Below are positions 15,643 to 24,970 of a stretch of DNA of 64,000 nucleotides, piece after piece (position 1 is the stretch's first letter; the number at the start of each line of letters is the position of its first letter). The notes under the pieces are model-generated. The model made no database searches and was not told where the DNA came from. It saw only the letters and a list, made by a program, of their open reading frames with translations. The DNA is from Pseudarcicella hirudinis. Lineage in GTDB: Bacteria; Bacteroidota; Bacteroidia; Cytophagales; Spirosomataceae. Both the position numbers and the translations under genes were made by a program. Location of the stretch: positions 323,257-387,256 of the forward strand of contig NZ_FOXH01000004.1 in the NCBI RefSeq assembly GCF_900115665.1, given 5' to 3'.

Positions 15643-17139
15643 TCACAGTTGCTCGAAAACGCGTTCCATTGATACTGCATTGCCGATTTTCTCACGCAAT
15701 TCTGAAATATGAACCCGCTCCTGTTCCATAGAATCCCGATGACGGATCGTTACAGTTTCATCTTCCATAGTCTGATAATCTACTGCAATACAGAAAGGCG
15801 TTCCGATCAGATCCTGACGGGTATAACGTTTTCCGATTGCTCCGCCATCATCATATGTAGTGTTAAATGAGCGTTTCAATGAGTGGAAAATATCCTGTGC
15901 TTTTTCTGCCAGACCATCTTTCTTCACCAATGGCAATACTGCCGCTTTAATTGGCGCTACTGCGGGGTGGAATTTCAGGAATGTTCTTTCCTTCAGGTTT
16001 TCCCCTTCTCCGGTTGTCTCGTTAGTATAAGCATTACAAAGAATGGCCAGGAATAAACGATCTGCTCCGACAGAAGTTTCTACCACAAAAGGAACATAAT
16101 TCCCATAAGGCTTACCATTTTCATCCAGTTCCGGATCAAAATATTGCTGTTTCTTTTTGGAAAGTGTCTGGTGAGCGCCTAAATCAAAGTCTGTACGAGA
16201 GTGAATACCTTCCATTTCCTTGAAACCAAACGGAAACTTGTATTCAATATCTACCGCAGCATTGGCATAATGCGCCAATTTTTCATGGTCATGAAATTTA
16301 AGATTCTCAGCCGGAAGACCGATTGCTTTGTGGAATTTCAGACGGGTTTCTTTCCAGTTATTATACCATTCCATTTCCGTGCCGGGGCGAACAAAAAACT
16401 GCATTTCCATTTGTTCGAATTCACGCATACGGAAAATAAAGTTTCTTGCCACAATTTCATTACGGAATGCTTTCCCAATCTGGGCAATTCCAAAAGGAAT
16501 TTTCATACGACCTGATTTCTGAACGTTCAGGAAATTTACAAAAATCCCCTGGGCAGTTTCAGGACGAAGATAGATCAGACTGGCATCTTCAGAAACCGCT
16601 CCAACCTGAGTTGAGAACATCAGGTTAAACTGACGAACTTCTGTCCAGTTTAAAGTTCCGGAAATCGGGCACTTGATATTTTCATCAATAATCAGCTGAC
16701 GAATGCCGTCAAGTTCACCGGCATCAAGGAATTTTGCCATTTCCTGCAACAAAGCCTTTCCTTTTTCAGGCGTTCCTTCTGCTTCATACTGTTCAGCACG
16801 TGCTTCCAGTAACTGATCAGCACGATAACGTTTTTTAGAATCCTTGTTGTCAATCATCGGATCATTGAATGAATCCACATGACCTGAAGCTTTCCAGGTA
16901 AGAGGGTGCATGAAAATTGAAGCATCAATTCCCACCACGTTATCATTCAACATCGTCATGGCTTTCCACCACAAAGTCTTAAGATTATTTTTTAACTCCA
17001 CACCATTCTGTCCATAGTCATAAACGGCCTGAAGTCCATCATATATTTCAGAAGAAGGGAACACAAAACCATATTCTTTGGCATGTGAAATAATGTCTTT
17101 TAATGCAGAAGCGGTATCTTGTTGTTTTTGTTCAGCCAT
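15643..17139 (-). CDS. glyS: Glycyl-tRNA synthetase, single-chain (alpha2) class II type
   Basis: The 498-residue enzyme charges tRNA-Gly with glycine. Class II features are clear: Phe-Met-His-Pro-Leu-Thr-Trp-Lys-Ala-Ser-Gly-His near the N-terminus, Arg-Pro-Glu-Thr-Ala-Gln-Gly-Ile-Phe-Val-Asn-Phe (motif region of this subfamily), Phe-Arg-Asn-Glu, and the anticodon-binding domain from about 380 on (Pro-Ala-Val-Ala-Pro-Ile-Lys-Ala-Ala-Val-Leu-Pro-Leu). It is the dimeric type shared with archaea and eukaryotes, not the alpha2beta2 GlyQS type of proteobacteria. The short length and lack of large insertions fit Bacteroidota. A small HigA-N-like gene follows. Confidence 0.97.
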   Translation of the reverse strand: MAEQKQQDTASALKDIISHAKEYGFVFPSSEIYDGLQAVYDYGQNGVELKNNLKTLWWKAMTMLNDNVVGIDASIFMHPLTWKASGHVDSFNDPMIDNKDSKKRYRADQLLEARAEQYEAEGTPEKGKALLQEMAKFLDAGELDGIRQLIIDENIKCPISGTLNWTEVRQFNLMFSTQVGAVSEDASLIYLRPETAQGIFVNFLNVQKSGRMKIPFGIAQIGKAFRNEIVARNFIFRMREFEQMEMQFFVRPGTEMEWYNNWKETRLKFHKAIGLPAENLKFHDHEKLAHYANAAVDIEYKFPFGFKEMEGIHSRTDFDLGAHQTLSKKKQQYFDPELDENGKPYGNYVPFVVETSVGADRLFLAILCNAYTNETTGEGENLKERTFLKFHPAVAPIKAAVLPLVKKDGLAEKAQDIFHSLKRSFNTTYDDGGAIGKRYTRQDLIGTPFCIAVDYQTMEDETVTIRHRDSMEQERVHISELREKIGNAVSMERVFEQL

Positions 17140-17236
17140 GATTTTAATATTCGTAAGTCTTAATATTGCAGAAAGCCTTTAAATCTCTACTGATCACCAC
17201 GGACTTTCAAAATTGGATTGCCGATCTGCAAGTCCG

Positions 17237-17244
17237 CAAAGTTA
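17237..17244 (-). promoter_or_regulatory. Candidate -7 element of glyS
   Basis: TAACTTTG on the minus strand, 98 bp before the glyS ATG. No good -33 box was seen. Confidence 0.4.
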
Positions 17245-17581
17245 TTTCTTTTCTTCTGGAATTTTGTAATAAATACTAAACTTGGTTCGCATTAAATTAA
17301 AAATTTCATGCGAAATGAAGTCCAGTTCCCTGCGTTTTGTGTTTCATAAGACACTTTATGGGAAAGAATCACATTAAGAACACAAAGTACATAGAATCGG
17401 GGAAAGTCCGGTGGTTTATCCCTTATTCCTCATTTCATGCAAAAGCAAGAGTGTAATCGAAATCAGTCATTTAATAAGAATACCCTGAGAATAAGGTCTG
17501 AAATCATCTGCCGGAGTATTAAATCATCTTAATAAATCGTTGGTTATTTTCTTTGAATTATTTAAAGTCGTTCTACTGCTA

Positions 17582-17589
17582 TACCTTTG
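17582..17589 (+). promoter_or_regulatory. -7 element that decides the start of the GT9 gene
   Basis: TACCTTTG matches TAnnTTTG and lies 15 bp before the ATG at 17604, inside the longer open frame that begins at 17553. Transcription from here would exclude the 17553 start. Confidence 0.5.
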
Positions 17590-17603
17590 TAAAAATTTTC
17601 TTT

Positions 17604-18578
17604 ATGACTAAATTTCTGATTCTCCGTTTTTCGTCCATTGGTGATATTGTGCTGACAACTCCGGTAATCCGTTGTCTGAAAAAGCAATATCCGGAGGCGG
17701 AAGTACATTTTGCAACAAAAAAATCTTATAAAACCATTCTGGAAAATAACCCTTATGTTGATAAGCTTTTTTTGCTGGAAAACGGCCTGAATCCATTAAT
17801 TTCTGAACTAAAACAAGAAAACTACGATTACATTATTGACCTGCACAACAATCTCAGAACAAGAATAATCAAGTTCAGATTAGGGAAAAAGTCTTTTAGT
17901 TTTGATAAACTCAATCTGAGAAAATGGCTTTACGTCAAATTCAAGAAAAACCTCATGCCCAATGTCCATATTGTGGACAGGTACATGAAAACGGTTGAAG
18001 ATCTGGGGATTCTGAATGATAATGAAGGCTTAGATTATTTTATACCTGAGCGTGATGAGATGCCTGCCGACTGGCTTCCCGAATCACATCGTAACGGCTA
18101 TACAGTATATGCCATAGGTGGTCAGCATGAAACCAAAAAGCTACCTTTGGAAAAAATGCTGGAACTTTGCCGGAATATCAAACATCCTATCGTATTGGTA
18201 GGAGGAAAAGAAGATTTTGAACAGGGCGAAAAACTAATGGCCGCTCTGGCTGGCATTTCACCGGCAGCTGCTATAATAAATACCTGCGGAAAGTGTAACC
18301 TGAATCAATCTGCTTCATTACTCAGAAATGCCGAGCTTGTTTATACGCATGATACCGGAATGATGCATGTGGCAGCAGCTTTAAAGAAAAAAGTCGTTTC
18401 TATCTGGGGAAATACGGTTCCGGAGTTTGGGATGTACCCATATCAGACTAATTTTGTGGTAGTTGAAAACAAGAATCTGCATTGCAGACCTTGCTCTAAA
18501 ATCGGATTTGATAAATGTCCGGCCGGGCATTTTAAATGCATGAAAGAGATTAATCTGAATATTTCTCAGGAAAAATGA
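17604..18578 (+). CDS. Glycosyltransferase family 9 (heptosyltransferase-like)
   Basis: Starting at 17604 the product has 324 residues and opens with the GT9 signature Phe-Leu-Ile-Leu-Arg-Phe-Ser-Ser-Ile-Gly-Asp-Ile-Val-Leu-Thr-Thr-Pro, followed by two Rossmann-like halves (GT-B fold). The C-terminal half has the nucleotide-sugar site Gly-Gly-Lys-Glu-Asp and the conserved Tyr-Thr-His-Asp-Thr-Gly-Met-Met-His-Val-Ala-Ala. Family members add heptose or other sugars to the lipopolysaccharide inner core at the inner face of the cytoplasmic membrane. Many Bacteroidota lack L,D-heptose, so the donor is uncertain. The aguB gene follows after 46 bp, perhaps as one transcript. Confidence 0.88.
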   Translation: MTKFLILRFSSIGDIVLTTPVIRCLKKQYPEAEVHFATKKSYKTILENNPYVDKLFLLENGLNPLISELKQENYDYIIDLHNNLRTRIIKFRLGKKSFSFDKLNLRKWLYVKFKKNLMPNVHIVDRYMKTVEDLGILNDNEGLDYFIPERDEMPADWLPESHRNGYTVYAIGGQHETKKLPLEKMLELCRNIKHPIVLVGGKEDFEQGEKLMAALAGISPAAAIINTCGKCNLNQSASLLRNAELVYTHDTGMMHVAAALKKKVVSIWGNTVPEFGMYPYQTNFVVVENKNLHCRPCSKIGFDKCPAGHFKCMKEINLNISQEK

Positions 18579-18624
18579 ACCATAAAATTGCTAATGATCC
18601 TGATTTTTAAATTATAAAATAATA

Positions 18625-19488
18625 ATGAAAATAAATATCGGACTTGTCCAGATGTCATGTTCAGCCAATGTAGAAGAGAACATGACGAAAGCCATAAAAG
18701 GGATTCGTGAAGCGGCTGAAAAAGGTGCTAATATCGTTTGCTTACAGGAGTTGTTCACCTCTCTTTATTTCTGTGATGTAGAAGACCATGAAAATTTCAA
18801 ATTAGCAGAAGCTATTCCGGGCCCCTCAACAGAAACATTGTCGGCCGTTGCCAAAGAACTTGGGGTAGTGATTATTGCCTCATTATTTGAAAAACGTGCA
18901 GCAGGTTTGTATCATAATACTACCGCCGTTCTGGATGCAGATGGTGCTTATTTAGGAAAGTACCGTAAAATGCATATTCCTGATGATCCCGGTTATTACG
19001 AAAAATTCTATTTTACTCCTGGGGACCTGGGATACAAGGTTTTTGAGACAAAATTTGCCAGAATCGGCGTACTGATATGCTGGGATCAATGGTATCCGGA
19101 AGCTTCAAGAATCACGGCTTTGATGGGAGCAGAAGTACTCTTCTACCCTACTGCGATCGGTTGGGACACCAATGAAACGGATCCGAATATGAATCGTGAG
19201 CAATACAATGCCTGGCAAACTATTCAACGCTCACATGCCGTGGCAAATGGCGTACATGTAGTTTCAGTAAATCGCGTCGGACGAGAGGCTGATCAGCAGT
19301 TCTGGGGAGGAAGTTTTGTGGCAAATCCTTTTGGCAGTTTACTGTATCTGGGTTCTCATGACCAGGAAGAAGTCCATGTTCAGGAAATTGATCTGAATAA
19401 AACAGAATACTATCGCTCAACCTGGCCTTATCTGAGAGACCGGAGAATTGACAGTTATGATGGTATTTTAAAAAGATATATTGATTAG
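18625..19488 (+). CDS. aguB: N-carbamoylputrescine amidase (carbon-nitrogen hydrolase)
   Basis: The 287-residue enzyme belongs to the nitrilase superfamily with the catalytic triad Glu42 (Leu-Gln-Glu-Leu-Phe), Lys115 (Tyr-Arg-Lys-Met-His) and Cys152 (Ile-Cys-Trp-Asp-Gln-Trp-Tyr-Pro-Glu). The Tyr-Arg-Lys-Met-His-Ile-Pro-Asp-Asp-Pro-Gly-Tyr-Tyr-Glu-Lys run and the C-terminal Tyr-Arg-Ser-Thr-Trp-Pro-Tyr-Leu-Arg-Asp-Arg-Arg are typical of AguB. This enzyme hydrolyses N-carbamoylputrescine to putrescine, CO2 and ammonia, the last step of the agmatine route to polyamines. The agmatine deiminase partner (aguA) is not next to it. A strong hairpin follows. Confidence 0.92.
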   Translation: MKINIGLVQMSCSANVEENMTKAIKGIREAAEKGANIVCLQELFTSLYFCDVEDHENFKLAEAIPGPSTETLSAVAKELGVVIIASLFEKRAAGLYHNTTAVLDADGAYLGKYRKMHIPDDPGYYEKFYFTPGDLGYKVFETKFARIGVLICWDQWYPEASRITALMGAEVLFYPTAIGWDTNETDPNMNREQYNAWQTIQRSHAVANGVHVVSVNRVGREADQQFWGGSFVANPFGSLLYLGSHDQEEVHVQEIDLNKTEYYRSTWPYLRDRRIDSYDGILKRYID

Positions 19489-19496
19489 AGGCCATA

Positions 19497-19539
19497 AAGA
19501 AAGCCCTGAGATGGAGAATAAACATCTTAGGGCTTTCTT
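19497..19539. terminator. Bidirectional hairpin terminator between aguB and the barrel gene
   Basis: Arms of 17 nt with one mismatch (19497-19513 and 19523-19539) flanked by A- and T-rich runs. It serves two convergent genes. Confidence 0.8.
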
Positions 19540-19560
19540 CGTTTGTCTTATTTTTAAAAA

Positions 19561-20148
19561 CTACTTCCCGCCAAAGCCAACTGTGATACCTGCGTTGACC
19601 ATAAAGAATTTGGACGAAGATTTGAAGTCAATATTACCAGCTGAGGTATTGGCTGAGTTATCTTTATTATCGAAGATAAAAGTATAACTTCCTTCGGCAA
19701 AAATTCCTAAATTTCCGATAGGAATAGCTAAACCCAGTTTAGGTCCTGCGCCAAAGTTATTCTGCTTAAAGGTTTGTTCTCCAAATCCTGTTATTTCGTA
19801 TTTGAGGCTTGAGAAATACACGCCTGCCTCTGCACCTATGTATGGGCGAATACCGCTATCTGAGAAATAGTATTCTGCCATTGCTGTAACCGGTACAATT
19901 GAATTAGTTACTTTGTAACCTGTTCCCTTATTCTCTTCGCCAACTACTTTCAGTCCTACACCCAATGCAAACTGAGGACTTGCAAAGATTTTACCGTGAA
20001 TACCTCCACCAAATACGCCGTCGGCGCCTTTAGCATCAGGAACAAAATAGGAGCCATGTATGCCTAAAGCAAACTGCGCTTTAGCAGATAAATTAACTAA
20101 AAACATAGCTGCGATGAATAGCGGGAGAATTAACAACTTCTTTTTCAT
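19561..20148 (-). CDS. Outer-membrane beta-barrel protein
   Basis: The 195-residue protein has a signal peptide (Lys-Lys-Lys-Leu-Leu-Ile-Leu-Pro...Ser-Ala-Lys-Ala-Gln, 25). It then shows an alternation of short beta strands: Phe-Ala-Leu-Gly-Ile-His-Gly-Ser-Tyr-Phe, Tyr-Ile-Gly-Ala-Glu-Ala-Gly-Val-Tyr-Phe and a last strand Phe-Met-Val-Asn-Ala-Gly-Ile-Thr-Val-Gly-Phe-Gly-Gly-Lys. This matches the small OmpX/PorT-like barrels (outer membrane protein beta-barrel domain) common in Bacteroidota, probably eight strands. No function can be given. It is monocistronic between two terminators. Confidence 0.8.
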   Translation of the reverse strand: MKKKLLILPLFIAAMFLVNLSAKAQFALGIHGSYFVPDAKGADGVFGGGIHGKIFASPQFALGVGLKVVGEENKGTGYKVTNSIVPVTAMAEYYFSDSGIRPYIGAEAGVYFSSLKYEITGFGEQTFKQNNFGAGPKLGLAIPIGNLGIFAEGSYTFIFDNKDNSANTSAGNIDFKSSSKFFMVNAGITVGFGGK

Positions 20149-20338
20149 AATGATTCTTCTGTTAAGTTTAGTTTTATAATTATTAGCAGTTGGAAGAACA
20201 GGTTAAAAAACTGTTCCGATGTGGTTATATGGATCATCGGGGTAAAAATTCCCCAGGTTTTTGTGGAATAATGAGGAAAATCCTATTTTTTTGAGGATAA
20301 TTTCATTCCAATTTTATAAATTCCTGTTGAAATACAAG

Positions 20339-20375
20339 CAAAGTCCCCAGGTTTTTTTGAAACCCGGGGACTTTG
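20339..20375 (-). terminator. Hairpin terminator after polA
   Basis: A 16-bp arm (CAAAGTCCCCAGGTTT) pairs with AAACCCGGGGACTTTG, with one mismatch, about 30 bp past the polA stop. Confidence 0.8.
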
Positions 20376-20404
20376 TTTTCTTTCAATCTTTATTCAGACT
20401 ACTA

Positions 20405-23260
20405 TTAATGTGCTTCAAGCCAGTTCAGACCTACCCCCATGCCTGTTTCCATTTTTACAGGAAATTCAATGGCACTAATCATTAATTCATTGACTTTTTC
20501 CTTCAAAATTTCTAATTCCGGCTTGTAGGCATCAAAAACCAATTCATCATGAACCGTAAGAATCATTCGTGATTTCAGATTTTCGGTTTTGATAAAATTA
20601 TTCACTTTTATCATCGCCACCTTAATCATATCAGCAGCAGAACCCTGAATCGGTGCGTTCACAGCATTTCGTTCCGCAAAATTGCGGTCTGTCATATTTT
20701 GGGAATTAATGTCACGAAGGTATCTTCTTCTTCCCAGAATTGTTTCTACAAAACCATTTTCCCTGGCACTCAGTACTACTTCAGACATATATCTTTTGAT
20801 AGCAGGAAACTCTCTCCAGTAGCTGTCAATAATTTCTTTCGCTTCTGATCTTGAAATATCAATTTGTTGCGCAAGTCCGAAGGCTGATACCCCATAAATG
20901 ATTCCAAAATTCACGGTTTTTGCTTTTCTCCTCATATCAGAAGTTACCTGGTCCAAACTTACGTTAAAAACTTTGGCTGCGGTTGTTGCGTGAATATCTC
21001 TTCCCTGGTTAAAAGCTTCAATCATTGATTCATCTTTGGCAAATGCCGCCATAATCCTTAATTCAATTTGGGAATAATCGGCAGAAAGAATCACAAAATC
21101 ATCATTTTTCGGTATGAAAGCTTTCCTGATTTCTCTTCCTCTCGGTGTACGGATCGGAATATTCTGTAAGTTAGGATCCTTGCTACTCAAACGTCCTGTC
21201 ACTGCAACTGCCTGCATAAAAGAAGTATGAATTCTTCCTGTCCTTGGTGAAATCAGCTGCGGCAAAGCATCTACATAAGTTGATTTTAATTTCTGTAACT
21301 CTCTGAAATCAAGTATTTTTCTGGCAATTTCATGCTCATGTTCCAGTTTAGACAGGATTTCTTCTCCCGTCATATACTGTCCGGTTTTAGTCTTTTTGGC
21401 TTTAGGGTCAAGTTTAAGTTTTTCGAATAAAATCTCACCTAATTGTTTTGGAGAACTGATGTTAAATTCTACTCCGGCAAGTTCAAAGATTCTGGTTTGT
21501 GTTTCCAGCATGTCTTTTTCCAACTCTTTAGACATCAATTTCAGAAAATCCGTATCCAGACGAACCCCTTCCATTTCTACATCTGCCAGCACCTGAGTAA
21601 GAGGCATTTCCACCTCTTCGAGAAGTTTAACCGAACTCTCATTTTTTGACAGAATTTCATGAAGAATAGGCTTCAGACGAAAAGTAATATCAGCATCTTC
21701 TGAGGCATATTCCTTAATTTTTTCAAGCTCAACCTCACGCATATTACCCTGTTTCGAGCCTTTCTTTCCAATTAATTCCTCAATTGAAACAGGAGTATAA
21801 TTTAAATACGTTTCGGCCAGAATATCCATATTATGGCGTTTCTCCGGTTCAATCAGATAATGCGCCAGCATTGTGTCATATAATTTACCCTTTATTTCAA
21901 CCCCATATTGGGATAAGACCATCAGGTCATATTTAATATTCTGGGCGATCTTCGTAATCTTTTCGTTTTGAAAAACCGGCTTAAATTCATCGATAATTGC
22001 CTGTGCCTCCTCCCGGTTTTCCGGAAAAGGTACGTAGAAAGCTTCTCCGGGCTGATAGGCTAAAGCCAAACCTACCAAATCAGCTTCAACAGCATCCAAT
22101 GCCGTAGTTTCCGTATCAAAACAAATCTCGTCCTGTAAGCTCAAAAAGTGGATCAGACTTTGACGCAGTTCAGGCGTATTTACCAGATGGTATTGGTGTA
22201 CAGAAGTATGAATATCAAGTTTAGGCGCTCTGGTTTCAAAATCTAAAGTTATATCATCCGTTTCAGAAGGAGCCAGCTTTTTCTCTTCTACCAAACCTCC
22301 GAACAAATCCATCTGCCCGTTTGACGCTGCTGCTTTAGGTTTCGTTGCAGGAGCTGCCACTGTCTCAGATGTTGTTCCGGCAGGTTCTTCCCCCAATAAT
22401 CTTTTTCTCAGAGTCCGGAATTCCAGCTCGTCAAGCAACGCAGAAAGTTCTTCTTTATTGGAATCACACATTTTAAGATCTTCTTCGTCAAAAGGTACCG
22501 GAACTTCGCAATAAATGGTTGCCAGCTCTTTCGACAAAAGTCCCTGCTGGGCGAAATTCTGTACGTTTTCTTTCTGTTTGCCTTTCAGCTTATCTACATT
22601 TGCAATCAGATTTTCAACTGATCCGTATTCCTCAATGAGTTTTTGGGCTGTTTTCTCTCCGATACCCGGAATACCCGGAATATTATCAACAGCATCACCC
22701 ATGAGCCCCAGAATATCGATTACCTGTCCGACCTCTTTGATCCCCCAGCGGTCACAAATCTCCTGAGGCCCCATTACCTCGACCCCTTTTCCCATGAAAG
22801 CAGGTTTATACATTTTGATGCGCTCTTCAACCAATTGCCCATAGTCTTTATCCGGTGTCATCATGTATATTTCCATATCATCATGGTCTCGGGCAGCACG
22901 CTTAGCGATAGTCCCGATAACATCATCTGCTTCATATCCGTCCAGTATCAGTAATGGAATATTCATCGCCTTTAAAAGACGTTTTACATAAGGAATGGCA
23001 ATAGTAATATCCTCCGGTTGTTCCTGTCGCTGAGCCTTATAAGCCTCAAACTGAACATGTCGGAAAGTTGGCTTCGGGGTATCAAATGCCACACCGATAT
23101 GCGTAGGTTTTTCTTTCGCCAATACTTCCAGTAACGTGTTAGCAAAACCAAATACGGCACTGGTATTCAAGCCTTTTGAGGTAATTCTTGGCGTTTTGGC
23201 AAATGCGAAATGAGCCCGATAAATCAAAGCCATTGCATCCAGAAGGAATAATTTTTTCAT
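20405..23260 (-). CDS. polA: DNA polymerase I
   Basis: The 951-residue protein has all three PolA parts. The 5'-3' exonuclease (about 1-290) shows Leu-Leu-Asp-Gly-Tyr-Glu-Ala-Asp-Asp-Val and Gly-Ile-Pro-Gly-Ile-Gly-Glu-Lys-Thr-Ala. The 3'-5' proofreading domain (about 340-540) has an intact Asp-Thr-Glu in Cys-Phe-Asp-Thr-Glu-Thr-Thr-Ala, so it is probably active. The polymerase domain (from 570) carries Asp-Tyr-Ser-Gln-Ile-Glu-Leu-Arg, Lys-Thr-Val-Asn-Phe-Gly-Ile-Ile-Tyr-Gly and His-Asp-Glu-Leu-Val-Phe-Asp. It fills gaps and removes RNA primers during replication and repair. A linker near 300-330 is rich in Ala, Thr and Pro. Confidence 0.98.
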   Translation of the reverse strand: MKKLFLLDAMALIYRAHFAFAKTPRITSKGLNTSAVFGFANTLLEVLAKEKPTHIGVAFDTPKPTFRHVQFEAYKAQRQEQPEDITIAIPYVKRLLKAMNIPLLILDGYEADDVIGTIAKRAARDHDDMEIYMMTPDKDYGQLVEERIKMYKPAFMGKGVEVMGPQEICDRWGIKEVGQVIDILGLMGDAVDNIPGIPGIGEKTAQKLIEEYGSVENLIANVDKLKGKQKENVQNFAQQGLLSKELATIYCEVPVPFDEEDLKMCDSNKEELSALLDELEFRTLRKRLLGEEPAGTTSETVAAPATKPKAAASNGQMDLFGGLVEEKKLAPSETDDITLDFETRAPKLDIHTSVHQYHLVNTPELRQSLIHFLSLQDEICFDTETTALDAVEADLVGLALAYQPGEAFYVPFPENREEAQAIIDEFKPVFQNEKITKIAQNIKYDLMVLSQYGVEIKGKLYDTMLAHYLIEPEKRHNMDILAETYLNYTPVSIEELIGKKGSKQGNMREVELEKIKEYASEDADITFRLKPILHEILSKNESSVKLLEEVEMPLTQVLADVEMEGVRLDTDFLKLMSKELEKDMLETQTRIFELAGVEFNISSPKQLGEILFEKLKLDPKAKKTKTGQYMTGEEILSKLEHEHEIARKILDFRELQKLKSTYVDALPQLISPRTGRIHTSFMQAVAVTGRLSSKDPNLQNIPIRTPRGREIRKAFIPKNDDFVILSADYSQIELRIMAAFAKDESMIEAFNQGRDIHATTAAKVFNVSLDQVTSDMRRKAKTVNFGIIYGVSAFGLAQQIDISRSEAKEIIDSYWREFPAIKRYMSEVVLSARENGFVETILGRRRYLRDINSQNMTDRNFAERNAVNAPIQGSAADMIKVAMIKVNNFIKTENLKSRMILTVHDELVFDAYKPELEILKEKVNELMISAIEFPVKMETGMGVGLNWLEAH

Positions 23261-23304
23261 AAACTGAGATCAATAGAAATATCCGAATCTTTAAGATTTT
23301 CATT

Positions 23305-23312
23305 CAAATTTA
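23305..23312 (-). promoter_or_regulatory. Candidate -7 element of polA
   Basis: TAAATTTG on the minus strand, 45 bp before the ATG, matches TAnnTTTG. Confidence 0.45.
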
Positions 23313-23466
23313 CCAAAAACTTATGGGACTCTGATAAAATCATCAAAATGATGGTTAATATTGTATGGATAATTATTAAAAGCTTCCATCACTTCCATAA
23401 GCAAGTAAAATCATTTATTGAGAATTATTAAACTGCTAACTTGCAGGTAATATCATCATTTAAATC

Positions 23467-24111
23467 ATGAATACCAATATATCCTCCCTCCGGGAAAATT
23501 ATACCAAAGGCTCTCTCGATGTTTCTGATGTTTTGAAAAGCCCGTTTGACCAATTCAAAAAATGGTTTGAAGAAGCTGTTTCAAGTGAATTACGGGAACC
23601 CAATGCCTTCGTACTTTCAACAGTCTCACCTGACCATAAACCTTCTTCCAGAATTCTTCTTCTTAAAGATCTGAATGAAAACGGGTTTAGCTTTTTTACC
23701 AATTATTTAAGCCGGAAAGGTACAGAACTGGCAGAAAATCCGAATGCCTGCCTTACATTTTTCTGGAATGAACTGGAAAGACAAGTAAGAATTGAAGGTA
23801 TTATTGAGAAAGTTACGGTAAAGGAGTCTGATGACTATTTTAAGGTTCGCCCCAGAGGAAGCCAGATCGGAGCATGGGTTTCTAATCAAAGTATGATTAT
23901 CGAAAACCGTGAGGTATTGCAAAACAGAGAAAAAGAGCTTATTACAAAATTTGAAGGACAGGAAATTCCAAGACCTCCGCATTGGGGAGGTTACAGGCTT
24001 TTACCTGAGTACATTGAATTCTGGCAGGGGCGCCCTTCCCGTCTGCACGACAGAGTGGCTTATACCCGACAAAAAGATGACCTTTGGAAAATTGAAAGGC
24101 TCTCTCCTTAA
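23467..24111 (+). CDS. pdxH: Pyridoxamine 5'-phosphate oxidase
   Basis: The 214-residue FMN enzyme oxidises pyridoxamine- or pyridoxine-5'-phosphate to pyridoxal 5'-phosphate, the last step of vitamin B6 synthesis and salvage. Diagnostic segments are Pro-Ser-Ser-Arg-Ile-Leu-Leu-Leu-Lys (FMN site), Phe-Phe-Thr-Asn-Tyr-Leu-Ser-Arg-Lys-Gly, Phe-Phe-Trp-Asn-Glu-Leu-Glu-Arg-Gln-Val-Arg, Ser-Arg...Gly-Ala-Trp-Val-Ser, and the C-terminal Phe-Trp-Gln-Gly-Arg-Pro-Ser-Arg-Leu-His-Asp-Arg. Length is normal. It diverges from polA and converges with bshB1. Confidence 0.97.
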   Translation: MNTNISSLRENYTKGSLDVSDVLKSPFDQFKKWFEEAVSSELREPNAFVLSTVSPDHKPSSRILLLKDLNENGFSFFTNYLSRKGTELAENPNACLTFFWNELERQVRIEGIIEKVTVKESDDYFKVRPRGSQIGAWVSNQSMIIENREVLQNREKELITKFEGQEIPRPPHWGGYRLLPEYIEFWQGRPSRLHDRVAYTRQKDDLWKIERLSP

Positions 24112-24130
24112 ATAGGTTTTGGGAGAAAGG

Positions 24131-24165
24131 AAAAAGAAGCAAGACAATAAATCCCGCTTCTTTTT
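24131..24165. terminator. Hairpin between convergent pdxH and bshB1
   Basis: AAAAAGAAGC (24131-24140) pairs with GCTTCTTTTT (24156-24165), with runs on both sides. Confidence 0.6.
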
Positions 24166-24173
24166 CCAAAATC

Positions 24174-24896
24174 CTACAAAAATTCCAATACAGAATTTAC
24201 GCCCAGTTTTCTGTAACTGGTAAAACCTTCTCCATATTTCACCCCAATTGCATGCCCGAATTCTCTTGAGCGGGACTCAATAAATTCTAAAAATTCAGGG
24301 CTGCTTAAATAGGAACTTGGTTCGCTGGAGGATGGATCATAAAACTGAGACCTGAATGCTCTGATTGAAGCCTCTTTCTTATCCCAGAAAGCAGAGATAT
24401 CTACAATAAAATCCGGAGAAATGTATCGGTCCTGAATGTAATGAAATACATTTTTCGGTCGCCAGGCTGCTTGCAAAGTCCCGTCCTCTTCAAAAGTCTC
24501 AATCATTCTCAACCCCGATTTAAAACAGGCATCTACTGCAAGAGCAGAGCCTTTCCCATGATCCGGATGCCGATCATCAATCGCATTTGCCAGCACTACT
24601 TCAGGTTGGTATCTTCTGATGACTTTAATAATCTTCATCAGATGTTCTTCATCATTTACAAAAAAACCATCCCGGAATCCAAGGTTTTCCCGTGTATGAA
24701 CCCCAAGAATTTTAGTTGCTTCTGCCGATTCCGCCAGACGAATTTCAGGCGTTCCTCTTGTTCCTAATTCGCCTCTGGTAAAATCCAGAATTCCAACCTT
24801 TTTACCTTTTGCAATTTCAGCACAAATTGTTCCAGAACAGCCTAATTCCGCATCATCAGGATGAGCTGCCATTACCAGTATATCTAATTTCATCAT
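24174..24896 (-). CDS. bshB1: Bacillithiol biosynthesis deacetylase BshB1
   Basis: The 240-residue protein is a PIG-L/LmbE-type zinc deacetylase: Ala-His-Pro-Asp-Asp-Ala-Glu-Leu-Gly at the N-terminus and His-Pro-Asp-His in the middle give the metal ligands and catalytic Asp. The run Asp-Phe-Thr-Arg-Gly-Glu-Leu-Gly-Thr-Arg-Gly and the C-terminal Tyr-Gly-Glu-Gly-Phe are characteristic of BshB1. It removes acetate from GlcNAc-malate during synthesis of the thiol bacillithiol. bshA and bshC are not nearby, but a YtxJ/BrxC-type gene at 58143 fits a bacillithiol-using cell. The second Met may be the start. Confidence 0.93.
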   Translation of the reverse strand: MMKLDILVMAAHPDDAELGCSGTICAEIAKGKKVGILDFTRGELGTRGTPEIRLAESAEATKILGVHTRENLGFRDGFFVNDEEHLMKIIKVIRRYQPEVVLANAIDDRHPDHGKGSALAVDACFKSGLRMIETFEEDGTLQAAWRPKNVFHYIQDRYISPDFIVDISAFWDKKEASIRAFRSQFYDPSSSEPSSYLSSPEFLEFIESRSREFGHAIGVKYGEGFTSYRKLGVNSVLEFL

Positions 24897-24940
24897 TTTA
24901 TTTAATCAACTTTATAAAACCTTCTGATTACAGTTACTTA

Positions 24941-24948
24941 CAAAAGTA
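24941..24948 (-). promoter_or_regulatory. Candidate -7 element of bshB1
   Basis: TACTTTTG on the minus strand, 45 bp before the ATG. Confidence 0.45.
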
Positions 24949-24970
24949 CGTCAATCTATAAAAAAAGAAA

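Larger units (their letters stand above)
17140..17603. other. Divergent intergenic region, glyS / GT9 glycosyltransferase
   Basis: No coding frame with a known family is seen in these 464 bases. The right end carries a -7 element for the glycosyltransferase and the left part one for glyS. A short dyad ATTTC-ATGC-GAAAT lies near 17304-17317. Nothing else stands out. Confidence 0.5.
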